NCBI RefSeq assembly: GCF_025195085.2
Contig: NZ_JANAVY020000008.1
Coordinates: forward strand, 79,260 to 143,259
DNA length: 64,000 nt
Reading direction: 5' to 3'
DNA from: Vibrio intestinalis
GTDB lineage: Bacteria; Pseudomonadota; Gammaproteobacteria; Enterobacterales; Vibrionaceae
Shown here: positions 55,343 to 63,908 of the stretch, one piece after another
Position numbering within the stretch: position 1 is the first letter of the stretch
Layout: each line of letters begins with the position of its first letter
Notes under the pieces: generated by a model
What the model saw: only the letters and a program-made list of their open reading frames with translations
What the model was told of the DNA's origin: nothing
Database searches by the model: none
Position numbers and translations under genes: made by a program

Positions 55343-56737
55343 TTATGCGACGACTAATGCCGCTGCGTTTTTCATTGCCTCTTTAGTTGAACATTCAACC
55401 ACATTGGCGTTATTAAAGCGGTGAGCGTCTTTCACTTGAATATCGTGTGCCAATATTACTAGCTTAGCGTTCGCCACATCCAAATCTGTAATTCGGTTCT
55501 GAATACCGTTTTGACCTTGAGTTTCGACCTTGATCTTCAGACCAGCTGCTGCGCCTGCTTTTTCTAGTGCTTTGGCTGCCATGAAAGTGTGCGCTACACC
55601 TGATGGGCAACAAGTTACTGCCACGATGTCGTACTCGCCTTCACCTGCTACTGGAGCCGCTTGCACAGGTGCTGCTTGTACTTCTTCTTCAGATTCTTCA
55701 ACCGCAACTGGTTTCCAGAAGCCAACAATCACAGCCGTTGTTAATGAACCAAGTGCAATACCGACGACATACATTGGGATGTTGCTTGATACAGGCGCTG
55801 TGATTAAACCGCCCCATGGTGCGTGAAGCAGTACGTCAGTTAAGAAACCAAACACACAGCCAACAATACCACCCGCAACGATTGAAGGTAGAACGCGCAT
55901 TGGGTCGTTCGCAGCAAATGGGATTGCACCTTCAGAGATACCGATTGAACCCATGATCGCAGCCGCTTTACCTGCTTCTTGTTCTTGTTTAGTAAACTTC
56001 TTCTTGAATAGGAAAGTTGCTAGCGCCATGCCTAGTGGTGGCGTACAAATCGCGATACCAACACCGCCCATTAGCCATGGTTGAGTATCTACTTGAGTTT
56101 GAGCAAATAGCGTCGCCACTTTGTTGATTGGGCCGCCCATATCAAACGCAGTCATACCACCAAGAATCGTACCTAGTACTACTTTTGATGCTCCAGCCAT
56201 AGATGCCAAGAACTCGTTCATTGACGCCATAAACAGTTTGATTGGCTCACCGATACCCCACAATACGATACCCGCAGAGATAAGCGTACCGACTAGTGGG
56301 TAAATAAAGTACGCACCCAATGCCGTCATATTGGTAGAAAGTGGGATCTTTTTAAGTTGATGTACCACGCCACCAGCAATAAAGCCCGCAACAATACAGC
56401 CAAGGAAACCACCGCCCATATCGGCCATAATGCCCGATGCGATCATCGCTGGTGCAAGTGCTGGTTTGTCTGCAATCGAATAACCAATAAAGCCGCCAAG
56501 AATGATTGGGAAAAGAACCAGCCCTTTGATACCGATGTTTGAAATGTCAGCCAGTAAACCATCTGCTGGTACTGCGCCTTTACCCGATGCCATTACCGCT
56601 AATGCCAGCAAGACACCACCCGCCACGATGAATGGCAGCATGTGAGAGGTACCGAATAGTAGGTGCCCCTTCATGGTACTTAGGAGCTTTTTAAAATCGC
56701 CACTGTCGTTAGTAGCTTGTGCTGTTAGAGTGCTCAT
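55343..56737 (-). CDS. PTS fructose-family EIIBC component
   Basis: A 464-residue membrane protein with EIIC first (residues 15-345, about nine helices, including AFDMGGPINKVATLFAQTQ) and EIIB last (about 365-464) with phospho-cysteine motif VTCCPSGVAHTFMAA. Its EIIA partner is the gene 11 bases upstream. Corresponds by order to VC1821 in the V. cholerae mannose cluster. The very close similarity of its EIIC to that of the EIIABC at 61075 shows the two arose by duplication. Confidence 0.9.
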   Translation of the reverse strand: MSTLTAQATNDSGDFKKLLSTMKGHLLFGTSHMLPFIVAGGVLLALAVMASGKGAVPADGLLADISNIGIKGLVLFPIILGGFIGYSIADKPALAPAMIASGIMADMGGGFLGCIVAGFIAGGVVHQLKKIPLSTNMTALGAYFIYPLVGTLISAGIVLWGIGEPIKLFMASMNEFLASMAGASKVVLGTILGGMTAFDMGGPINKVATLFAQTQVDTQPWLMGGVGIAICTPPLGMALATFLFKKKFTKQEQEAGKAAAIMGSIGISEGAIPFAANDPMRVLPSIVAGGIVGCVFGFLTDVLLHAPWGGLITAPVSSNIPMYVVGIALGSLTTAVIVGFWKPVAVEESEEEVQAAPVQAAPVAGEGEYDIVAVTCCPSGVAHTFMAAKALEKAGAAAGLKIKVETQGQNGIQNRITDLDVANAKLVILAHDIQVKDAHRFNNANVVECSTKEAMKNAAALVVA

Positions 56738-56748
56738 AATTTCTGACC

Positions 56749-57189
56749 TTATGAATTAATTAGAATATCTAGGATCTGAGTTTCATCTTGTGCGTTTTGG
56801 ATGTTTTCAATAAACGTCTCTTCAAACTTGCCGAACAACTCTTGAAGAACGTAAATGTGGTGGTCTGCGCCGTTATCTGGCGAAGCAATCATGAAGAACA
56901 ATGTAGGTTTCACACCGTCTTCATCGCCGTAATCAATCCCTTCACGCTTTACGCCAACTGCAATTGCAGGCTCGATCACCGCTTTACTTTTTGCGTGTGG
57001 GTAAGCGATGCCATCCATTGAGGTAATGCTCATTGATTCACGAGTCAGGATGTCATCCAAAAACGCCGCTTTGTTGTCGATGCGTTGGTTGTCGAGCAGC
57101 ATCTGCGCTAACTCTTCAAATACTTCACCTTTTGACGTCGCGTTAAGCTCGCGCTTGATGAGTTGGGTATTGGTTAATTGATTCAGCAT
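56749..57189 (-). CDS. PTS fructose-family EIIA component
   Basis: A 146-residue cytoplasmic EIIA of the fructose/mannitol type. The phosphorylated histidine is His65 in GIAYPHAKS. It delivers phosphate to the downstream EIIBC. It has its own promoter region, because a terminator closes the upstream manA gene. Confidence 0.9.
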   Translation of the reverse strand: MLNQLTNTQLIKRELNATSKGEVFEELAQMLLDNQRIDNKAAFLDDILTRESMSITSMDGIAYPHAKSKAVIEPAIAVGVKREGIDYGDEDGVKPTLFFMIASPDNGADHHIYVLQELFGKFEETFIENIQNAQDETQILDILINS

Positions 57190-57333
57190 GGTTTAACTCT
57201 TTTATATTTACTTGATGCGTTAAATTTAAAAGAGAAGTGGCATTTCAGAAATAGTAATAAAAAGTCATCAATAGCAGTTTTGTATCATGGATATTGAAGT
57301 GTGATTTATGTCTTATCTAAATATTCATGGCAT

Positions 57334-57364
57334 AAAAAAGCCCCGCCTAATTAAAGCGAGGCTT
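57334..57364 (-). terminator. Terminator of manA
   Basis: On the minus strand AAGCCTCGC and GCGGGGCTT pair imperfectly around a 9-base AT loop, followed by T6. Separates manA from the EIIA-EIIBC unit. Confidence 0.88.
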
Positions 57365-57381
57365 AATAAATAAAATATCAA

Positions 57382-58623
57382 TTAGTAATAAGCGCGAGCA
57401 ATTCGACCAATACTAGTAATGTTATATATTTCACTTAATGCGGGGATAAATACTGAACGGCCTTTTTCTATACAACACATTTCACCGTTTTGATGCTGAA
57501 GATAAACAGGCGCATCAATCGCAAACAAAATCTCCGCACTCTCCACTTTCATTTGCCGTTCTCTCGGACTAATCAAAATGGAAAACTTGAAGTCGGCAAC
57601 GGGCACCGCATAGTTCAATGCCCCTTGGTCGTAATGCGGCCTAAGCAAAAGCGAATCAAATGGCGTTTCAACAAAACGAGTGTTTGAGGCTAGCTCTTCC
57701 ACATCCATGTGTTTGTTCGTCAGGCCTGCGCGCAGCACATTATCTGAATTTGCCATAATCTCCAAGCCTGTACCTTTGATGTAGGCGTGTGGCGTCTCGG
57801 CGTCCAAATACATGGCTTCTCCTGGCTCTAAGGTGAGCACATTTAAGATGAGAGGAGCAAACAAACCGATGTCATTCGGGTATTGGCGGGTTAACTCGCC
57901 AATCAACGAGCTAAGTGATGATTCACCATTCTCTACAAACATCATAAGATCATGAATAGCTGAATTTTTTTCTTCACCATCTAGGCTTAAGAGCTGCTTA
58001 AAAAAGGTAGAAAGCCCATGAGGATTCGGCGATTTAGCGAGATCATCAACAAGCGATTTCAACGCCTTAGAACCGAGTTGCTCAAACAATTGGATAATTT
58101 TTGCAATGCTGCGAAAGCCATTCATTGCGGTGTATGGCGTTAGCGCATAAACCAACTCAGGCTTGTGGTTTGGGTCTTTATAGTTGCGGTTAGACGCATT
58201 AAGAGGCGTGCCGTTTCGCTCTTCTTGTTCAAAACCTAACTGGGCGCGTTGCTTACTAGGGTGCACCTGAATCGACAATGCTTTTTCAGCGCAAAGCACC
58301 TTAAATAAAAAAGGCAGCCCAGCAGATTGTGCAATCGCACGCTCTCCTAACATTGCGCTCGGATTGGAACTGATAACCGATGCCAAACCTTGCTTCACAC
58401 CATTTACAGAAATTATAGAGCAGCCATTTGGATGCGACCCCATCCACATTTCTGCTTGCGGCTCACCATTTGGATTTTCAATATCAAACAAATCAGTTAA
58501 TGACGACTTACTGCCCCAAGGATAATTCTGAATGACATTTTCCATTGGTAGAAATACGCTGTCATTAAACGGAAGTTTATTATGGAATGACTCTTCAACA
58601 GTCGAAGATAATAAAATAGACAT
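57382..58623 (-). CDS. manA: Mannose-6-phosphate isomerase (type I)
   Basis: A 413-residue zinc enzyme. The metal and active-site motifs ALSIQVHPSKQRAQLGFE near residue 103 and EPGEAMYLDAETPHAYIKG near 262 are intact, as is the NSDNVLRAGLT segment. Converts mannose 6-phosphate to fructose 6-phosphate. The start at 58623 is preferred; an upstream TTG at 58647 adds eight residues. Placed inside a PTS cluster, which indicates that mannose is a substrate. Divergent from the AraC gene. Confidence 0.9.
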   Translation of the reverse strand: MSILLSSTVEESFHNKLPFNDSVFLPMENVIQNYPWGSKSSLTDLFDIENPNGEPQAEMWMGSHPNGCSIISVNGVKQGLASVISSNPSAMLGERAIAQSAGLPFLFKVLCAEKALSIQVHPSKQRAQLGFEQEERNGTPLNASNRNYKDPNHKPELVYALTPYTAMNGFRSIAKIIQLFEQLGSKALKSLVDDLAKSPNPHGLSTFFKQLLSLDGEEKNSAIHDLMMFVENGESSLSSLIGELTRQYPNDIGLFAPLILNVLTLEPGEAMYLDAETPHAYIKGTGLEIMANSDNVLRAGLTNKHMDVEELASNTRFVETPFDSLLLRPHYDQGALNYAVPVADFKFSILISPRERQMKVESAEILFAIDAPVYLQHQNGEMCCIEKGRSVFIPALSEIYNITSIGRIARAYY

Positions 58624-58796
58624 ATTGTTACCCAACAATAAGAACAAGATGCCTTTTAGTGTTTATATTTTATTATCTAGGTAGTAGGTAAAATAAAATG
58701 CATTTACTAGACAATTAATCCATATACGAATAAATGTGATTTACGCCATGATCCATTTCTCCAGTCATTTTTAGAGCAAACTGTAATTAAAATCGA

Positions 58797-58815
58797 TTAA
58801 CTGGATTTTTGTAAC
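58797..58815 (+). promoter_or_regulatory. 19-bp motif shared by the mannose PTS promoters, copy 1
   Basis: TTAACTGGATTTTTGTAAC lies between manA and the AraC gene. The identical 19 bases occur in inverted orientation at 60983-61001. Probably the binding site of the AraC regulator. Confidence 0.7.
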
Positions 58816-58911
58816 ATAGGGCATGAAGTGTGATCTACAGTGATAGACGCCGCAGAAGTATCATTGTATATCTATCCGCTCTCTATCTTTGTGCCTCTTT
58901 AAGTGCGAACT

Positions 58912-59751
58912 ATGAACTTCCAAGTTGTTATTTCATCGGTTTTAGAACAGCGCGAGCCTAACCAAAACATCTGGTTTGCTGGCGACTTTCACTCGCCCCC
59001 AACGTTTAGCTATCAAGTTAACTTTCCGAGGCTCGAAATTGTGTTAGAGGGTGAATACATTAATGAAATGGAGACTCATGACCGCAAGGTAGAAAAAATC
59101 ACCGCCAAAGCTGGGGATGCGTTTTTCATCCCTCCAAACTGTTGGAATAAGCCTGATTGGGAACAAGGTTGCTCAGTGTTAAGTTTACTCTTTGGCCGCA
59201 GCCAGCTTGGTTTGAGCTACGTAAGTAAAGTGCGTGGCGAAGCGGGATTTAACGATATTCAAAAGCACAGCCTTCAGACACGTTCTGGTTTCGCGATTGA
59301 CAACATTTTAGAGGCTCTCACCTCTCTATCGCGTGAAAACAACAAAAAACCGATGGATGAGTTATTGTTGCAAGCGTTGCTGCAATACAGCAATACCATG
59401 CTCGACGCCCCTATTGCTGAGCCACAAAATCGAGTCAAAGATCTCTATCAAGGCATTTGCATCTACATTCAAGAAAACTTCCACCGCCCTCTTAACCGCG
59501 ATTGCATTGCGGCCAGATTCAGCTTATCTGCCAACCATCTATCGCGCTTGTTCAGACAACAAGGCCACATGACGCTTGCCGAGTACATTACGCGAGTTCG
59601 TATCGACCGTGCCAAGTTCATGCTGAAAAAGTACAACTTTAAGCTCAATGAAGTTTCAATGCGCTGCGGATTTAAAGATGTGAATTACTTCTGCCGAGTA
59701 TTCAAAACCCGCACAGGCAGAACGCCTAGTGAATATCGAGGCGCCAACTAA
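58912..59751 (+). CDS. AraC-family regulator of the mannose PTS cluster
   Basis: A 279-residue AraC protein. The N-terminal cupin domain has GDAFFIPPNCWNKPDW near residue 65. The C-terminal part shows RDCIAARFSLSANHLSRLF near 200 and LNEVSMRCGFKDVNYFCRVF near 246. Start at the ATG at 58912; a GTG three codons upstream is possible. Flanked on both sides by PTS genes and by two copies of a 19-bp motif, so it is the likely activator of the whole cluster. Equivalent by position to VC1825. Confidence 0.85.
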   Translation: MNFQVVISSVLEQREPNQNIWFAGDFHSPPTFSYQVNFPRLEIVLEGEYINEMETHDRKVEKITAKAGDAFFIPPNCWNKPDWEQGCSVLSLLFGRSQLGLSYVSKVRGEAGFNDIQKHSLQTRSGFAIDNILEALTSLSRENNKKPMDELLLQALLQYSNTMLDAPIAEPQNRVKDLYQGICIYIQENFHRPLNRDCIAARFSLSANHLSRLFRQQGHMTLAEYITRVRIDRAKFMLKKYNFKLNEVSMRCGFKDVNYFCRVFKTRTGRTPSEYRGAN

Positions 59752-59780
59752 CGCCTAACGTTAGCGCTTAACCTAAGTAC

Positions 59781-60557
59781 TTAGATAAGCCGTGAAGTGA
59801 GATACATAAGCAGCGCTTGAAGATCGACGCTGCTGCGTGTTTTCTGCAAGCGTTCAACCACATGCTCATTAAGTAGATTGCGTGTCAGTGTGGTGGCCGC
59901 GATGATTTGCTCTCGGCTCGGCGTAGTTGGCAGCACAAGCGCAATCGCCATAGTCACCGGCCCCATGCGTGAGTTCCAATCAATCTCATCTTCAGTAGTG
60001 ATCACCGCAACCGAAACGGCACTAACATGCTCAAACATAACATGAGGTAACGCAACGCCCGGCGCGACACTCGTGGACGATCGTTCCTCTCGCTTAATAA
60101 ACGACAACAGCAATTCATCAGGATGGTCAGGGTAAACTAACTTTGCCAACCCTTTTAAACATTCAAACCGAGTCAACGGCATTTGAGCTTTGGCGTGAAA
60201 CCAACGCGTCTCACATTGCGGGCTGATTTGCGGGAAACGCTCCGTGAGATCGGGCGTAAAATCATGGGTGATTTGCGAGCCAACCAAAACGTAATGCTCG
60301 GCCACCAAGTCTTTGAGCACAAAGCAGGCTAGCTCAGCATCAACGCCAGTGGCGGTGATCTGCACCAAGTCCCCTGTTTTGAGCGCCACTTGCAACATGG
60401 CGACCGACTTGGACAAATCCGCATCTCGACTCTGAGTGATATTGATAATACGCAGATGGCTTTTGAACTGACGGGCTAATCGGCATAGAGGCTGCGCAAC
60501 ATGACTGGTTGCGGATGAATCCTCGACAAAGAAGGTCAGTTGGTACTCTCTATTCAT
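59781..60557 (-). CDS. HPr-like/EIIA fusion protein of the PTS cluster
   Basis: A 258-residue soluble protein of two parts. Residues 3-90 align with HPr: His19 in TSHVAQPL at the active-site position and Ser51 in SKSVAML at the regulatory-serine position, with ITATGVDAELA near the end. The arginine that normally follows the histidine is missing and the loop has one extra residue. Residues 125-258 are an EIIA of the fructose type with His172 in GVALPHV. Order HPr then EIIA is opposite to E. coli FruB. Position matches VC1824. Confidence 0.75.
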   Translation of the reverse strand: MNREYQLTFFVEDSSATSHVAQPLCRLARQFKSHLRIINITQSRDADLSKSVAMLQVALKTGDLVQITATGVDAELACFVLKDLVAEHYVLVGSQITHDFTPDLTERFPQISPQCETRWFHAKAQMPLTRFECLKGLAKLVYPDHPDELLLSFIKREERSSTSVAPGVALPHVMFEHVSAVSVAVITTEDEIDWNSRMGPVTMAIALVLPTTPSREQIIAATTLTRNLLNEHVVERLQKTRSSVDLQALLMYLTSRLI

Positions 60558-60573
60558 ATCGAGGCCTGTTTAA

Positions 60574-60879
60574 TCACACATCGCGGCAGTGCTGAATAAA
60601 CACCTTCTCCACATTCAGCAGCACTTCTTCCATTGCGATATACACCGTTTTGCTCGGGTCAAAACGATGCGGCTGCTCAATCTCGATATCAGATACAATC
60701 AGCACCTTGTCAGCATGTGCTATATCAACCGCTGTTAGCTGATGTTCCACTCCCATTGCACCTTGCGTCTCCACCTTAATGGAAACATTTCGCTTTGCTG
60801 CCATTTTGGTTAGCGCATCTGCTGCCATGTAAGTGTGAGCAATCCCCGTAGGGCATGCCGTGACCGCGACAATCTTCAT
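60574..60879 (-). CDS. PTS fructose-family EIIB component
   Basis: A 101-residue stand-alone EIIB. The phosphorylated Cys9 lies in VTACPTGIAHTYMAA. Usual length for this domain. Transcribed with the HPr-like/EIIA gene 16 bases downstream and divergent from the EIIABC gene. It could serve a permease domain that lacks a working EIIB or relay phosphate between the two permeases. Confidence 0.9.
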   Translation of the reverse strand: MKIVAVTACPTGIAHTYMAADALTKMAAKRNVSIKVETQGAMGVEHQLTAVDIAHADKVLIVSDIEIEQPHRFDPSKTVYIAMEEVLLNVEKVFIQHCRDV

Positions 60880-60982
60880 CGTTTTTCTCTTCGGTAAAAA
60901 GTCTGTTGTAAACGCAAAACCATTAAATTTTATGAGGAAAACGAAACCAAGTTAAAGCGAGAAATCACACTCTTGCCACTTG

Positions 60983-61001
60983 GTTACAAAAATCCAGTTA
61001 A
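60983..61001 (-). promoter_or_regulatory. 19-bp motif shared by the mannose PTS promoters, copy 2
   Basis: Exact inverted copy of 58797-58815, in the divergent promoter between the EIIB and EIIABC genes. A further overlapping inverted repeat, AAATCCA/TGGATTT, extends it to 61010. Confidence 0.7.
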
Positions 61002-61074
61002 TGGATTTTTATTGCTATATATCGCATGGTTCTCTGTCGTTAGTCTGTCGATAGTTTGAGTAAGAGTTATTGCT

Positions 61075-62943
61075 ATGGACATCACCGACTTCATCGACCT
61101 AGATACCATTTGTTTGGACCTAAAAGCCACCAACAAGCAGGAAGTATTTGAAGAACTGGTTGATATGCTCGATAGCACGGGCAAGCTCACCAACCGCACA
61201 CTATTTTTGGATGCGCTATGGCAGCGCGAATACATCGGTAACACAGGTTTTGATGAAGGCATTGCCATTCCCCACGCCAAAAGCGATACGGTGATAAAAC
61301 CTTGCGTTGTGATTGGGATTAGCCAACAAGGCATCGACTATGGCTCAGAAACGGAAGAGTCTTCTGATGTCTTTATCATGCTCGCTTCGCCCGGCAACAA
61401 TGATGAGCATCATATTGAGGTGTTAGCACAAGTTTCGACCAAATTAGTCGAAGATGGCTTTGTTACAAAACTGAAGTCAGCACAAAACGAAACCGATGTT
61501 TTAGCGCTGTTCTCAACCATCAATACCACGCAGCACAACTCTGAGCAGCAACAAGATACACCGTCATCAGACGCAGCTATACCGCCCTACTCTTTTCATC
61601 TAAGAAGAATCAAACAGCACTTACTGTTTGGCACCTCACACATGATCCCGTTTGTGGTCGCGGGTGGTGTTTTGCTTTCTCTTTCAGTGATGTTAAGCGG
61701 CCATGGCGGCCTACCAGAAACAGGCTTACTCGCAGACATCGCGCAAATGGGACAAGCTGGCTTAACCCTTTTTACCGTGGTGCTTGGTGGCTATATCGCC
61801 TATTCAATGGCCGATAAACCAGGGTTAGCCCCTGGCATGATTGGCTCATGGATAACGGTTGAACATTATGAAAGCGGCTTTCTTGGCGCAATCATTGTCG
61901 GCTTTATTGCAGGCTTTACTATCCAAACCCTAAAACGAATCAAACTGCCCGACAGCATGACTGCGTTAGGCGCGATCTTTATCTATCCGTTGATTGGCAC
62001 CTTCATCACCTGTGGCGTGGTAATGTGGGGCATTGGCGCGCCTATCGCATACGTTATGGAACAAATGAACCTAATGCTCACAGGCATGGCGGGCTCAGGA
62101 AAAGTCTTGCTAGGCAGTGTGCTGGGCGCTATGACTGCTTTTGATATGGGGGGGCCAATCAATAAGGTGGCAACTCTATTTGCTCAAACCCAAATCAACA
62201 CTCAGCCGTGGCTAATGGGCGGGGTTGGCATCGCCATCTGTACGCCACCACTTGGTTTAGCGCTCGCAACGCTACTATCACCAAAGAAATTTAATCGTGA
62301 GGAACGAGAGGCAGGTAAAGCGGCCGGCATCATGGGGATGATAGGTATCAGCGAGGGAGCAATTCCATTTGCAGCCAGTGACCCTGCACGTGTGTTACCC
62401 GCGGTCATCGCTGGCGGCATGGTGGGCAACGTGATTGGCTTTTCATTCAATGTCATCAACCATGCTCCATGGGGCGGTTGGATTGTATTGCCGGTTGTCG
62501 ATGGTGTGATTGGTTATATTCTCGGGACAGTCTTCGGTGCTTTGACCACGGCCATTATCGTTATCTCACTGAAAAAGAACGTCGTGCAAGACAATAGCGG
62601 CTTTGATAATCAACCAGTCGGCGATCAAATTACGGAGGAAGGTGTCGCTGACGTTCTCGCTGTAACCGCGTGCCCATCTGGTGTTGCGCACACCTTTCTT
62701 GCTGCACGCTCATTAGAAAAAGCCGCAGCGCAGTTAGGAGTTAAAATTAAAGTCGAAACCCAAGGCGCCAACGGCATCTCCAATCGAATTACCGCTAAAG
62801 ATATAGCTCACGCCAAGTTTGTTATTTTGGCGCACGATGTCGCAGTCAAAAACGCCGACCGCTTTGATGCAATTCAAGTCGTCGACGTTGAAACCAAAGA
62901 TGCAATCTATTGCGCCAAAGAGTTAGTTTCAAAGACGGTGTAA
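61075..62943 (+). CDS. PTS fructose/mannose-family EIIABC permease
   Basis: A 622-residue three-domain permease. EIIA is residues 1-150 with His67 in GIAIPHAKS. EIIC is about 175-500, with TAFDMGGPINKVATLFAQTQ. EIIB is about 520-620 with phospho-cysteine near 533 in VTACPSGVAHTFLAA. Takes up and phosphorylates fructose-type or mannose sugars. In V. cholerae the syntenic cluster (VC1820-VC1827) is tied to mannose use. Two 19-bp motifs and ManA support mannose here. Confidence 0.9.
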   Translation: MDITDFIDLDTICLDLKATNKQEVFEELVDMLDSTGKLTNRTLFLDALWQREYIGNTGFDEGIAIPHAKSDTVIKPCVVIGISQQGIDYGSETEESSDVFIMLASPGNNDEHHIEVLAQVSTKLVEDGFVTKLKSAQNETDVLALFSTINTTQHNSEQQQDTPSSDAAIPPYSFHLRRIKQHLLFGTSHMIPFVVAGGVLLSLSVMLSGHGGLPETGLLADIAQMGQAGLTLFTVVLGGYIAYSMADKPGLAPGMIGSWITVEHYESGFLGAIIVGFIAGFTIQTLKRIKLPDSMTALGAIFIYPLIGTFITCGVVMWGIGAPIAYVMEQMNLMLTGMAGSGKVLLGSVLGAMTAFDMGGPINKVATLFAQTQINTQPWLMGGVGIAICTPPLGLALATLLSPKKFNREEREAGKAAGIMGMIGISEGAIPFAASDPARVLPAVIAGGMVGNVIGFSFNVINHAPWGGWIVLPVVDGVIGYILGTVFGALTTAIIVISLKKNVVQDNSGFDNQPVGDQITEEGVADVLAVTACPSGVAHTFLAARSLEKAAAQLGVKIKVETQGANGISNRITAKDIAHAKFVILAHDVAVKNADRFDAIQVVDVETKDAIYCAKELVSKTV

Positions 62944-62974
62944 TAGCAATCGGATTTGATTAGTACAGAGAGCG

Positions 62975-62999
62975 AAACGACTCTGACTTAGAGTCGTTT
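62975..62999 (+). terminator. Hairpin after the EIIABC gene
   Basis: AAACGACTCT and AGAGTCGTTT pair perfectly around a 5-base loop, 32 bases after the stop. The T-run is short, so termination is probable but not certain. Confidence 0.6.
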
Positions 63000-63075
63000 A
63001 ACAAGGATTTGGACAAAAACGTGTTTGACCAGCTCTTAGATCCGATATTCAAAATAGGAAAATTTATCTATTCAT

Positions 63076-63123
63076 TTGACACTTGTTAAAACAGTCAATA
63101 CACTGCATACCAACCGGTCGGTT
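63076..63123 (+). promoter_or_regulatory. Promoter and TetR operator of the tetR gene
   Basis: TTGACA (63076-63081) and TACACT (63099-63104) are spaced by 17 bases, a good sigma-70 promoter. TACCAACCGGTCGGTT at 63108-63123 overlaps the expected start of transcription and is near-palindromic. The same word recurs at 63728. Strong indication of autorepression. Confidence 0.75.
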
Positions 63124-63134
63124 TTGGTGGTTAA

Positions 63135-63677
63135 ATGAGTAGAAAGCAAAGAGTGATTGAAGCAGCAACTCAGTTGTTTGCTGAACAAGGATTTGAGAAG
63201 ACACCTATCTCCCTTATCTGTGAAGTAGCGGAAGTTTCAAAGGGTACGGTATTTCATCATTTTAAAAATAAAGATGAAATTCTAAGAGCCGTATTTATAC
63301 ATATCACTGAGCTTATTGAAGAAGCAGATAAGAAAGATGAGCACATTGAAAGTAAAGATCTTTTGCTACCTTCGTTGATTGAATCCATCTTTGACGGGAT
63401 GACGATTCCAGAACATAGGCAGATGTACCAGTTCAACTTTAATGTGATGGTTCACCCTGTAACACGAGCTATCGTTGCTGATTTAATCAAAGAACGATAT
63501 CAGGGGTTGCAAACCACTACAGAAGAGGTTTTTCGTACTTTAGGGCACGACAACCCTTCGATAATTACGAAGATGTTTATTGCTGAGATTGATGGTATAG
63601 CTATGAACTACTTATTAAATGACGACTTTCCTATTGAATCAATAAAGTTCGAGTTTATTAAAAAATACTGTCGTTAA
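63135..63677 (+). CDS. TetR-family repressor
   Basis: A 180-residue regulator. Residues 22-53 form the TetR helix-turn-helix (ISLICEVAEVSKGTVFHHFK), and the C-terminal 120 residues form a helical ligand-binding and dimer domain. GGTGG precedes the start. It is flanked by two copies of the same operator, so it controls itself and the gene downstream. The ligand is unknown. AT-rich compared with the PTS genes to the left. Confidence 0.85.
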   Translation: MSRKQRVIEAATQLFAEQGFEKTPISLICEVAEVSKGTVFHHFKNKDEILRAVFIHITELIEEADKKDEHIESKDLLLPSLIESIFDGMTIPEHRQMYQFNFNVMVHPVTRAIVADLIKERYQGLQTTTEEVFRTLGHDNPSIITKMFIAEIDGIAMNYLLNDDFPIESIKFEFIKKYCR

Positions 63678-63683
63678 GCATCT

Positions 63684-63713
63684 AAAAATCACGTTTGACT
63701 GCGTGATTTTTTT
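63684..63713 (+). terminator. Terminator of the tetR gene
   Basis: AAAAATCACG and CGTGATTTTT pair around an 8-base loop, followed by further T residues, directly after the stop. Confidence 0.9.
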
Positions 63714-63727
63714 AACAAAAATCAACA

Positions 63728-63743
63728 TACCAACCAGTCGGTA
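63728..63743. promoter_or_regulatory. Second TetR operator
   Basis: TACCAACCAGTCGGTA differs at two positions from the operator in front of tetR. It lies 24 bases upstream of the next start codon. Confidence 0.75.
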
Positions 63744-63767
63744 TTTAAATTAAGAATCGGAGAAAAA

Positions 63768-63908
63768 ATGAAAACACCATATCAAATTCAATACGAGGCA
63801 TTCGCTAAAGCAGGTGGTCTATACGATGAAAGACATGCAAAGTTATACGCAGAGTTTGCTGATAACCTTATTGCAGATGAAGGGCGCGAACGTACTTTGT
63901 TAAGCTGA
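63768..63908 (+). CDS. 46-residue product of the TetR target gene, possibly truncated
   Basis: Starts with ATG at 63768 after GGAG and codes for 46 residues, including YEAFAKAGGLYDERHAKLYA, then stops at TGA. The composition is that of the N-terminus of a larger soluble protein and the stop comes soon after a GRER segment. The last seven bases overlap the end of an opposing frame. I do not recognise the family. Either a true small protein or a gene cut by an insertion whose body lies beyond the window. Confidence 0.5.
   Translation: MKTPYQIQYEAFAKAGGLYDERHAKLYAEFADNLIADEGRERTLLS

Noticed and set aside
58729..58760. TGTGATTTACG word as a CRP site in the manA promoter
   Set aside because: Only one half-site matches; the second half is too poor for a confident call.
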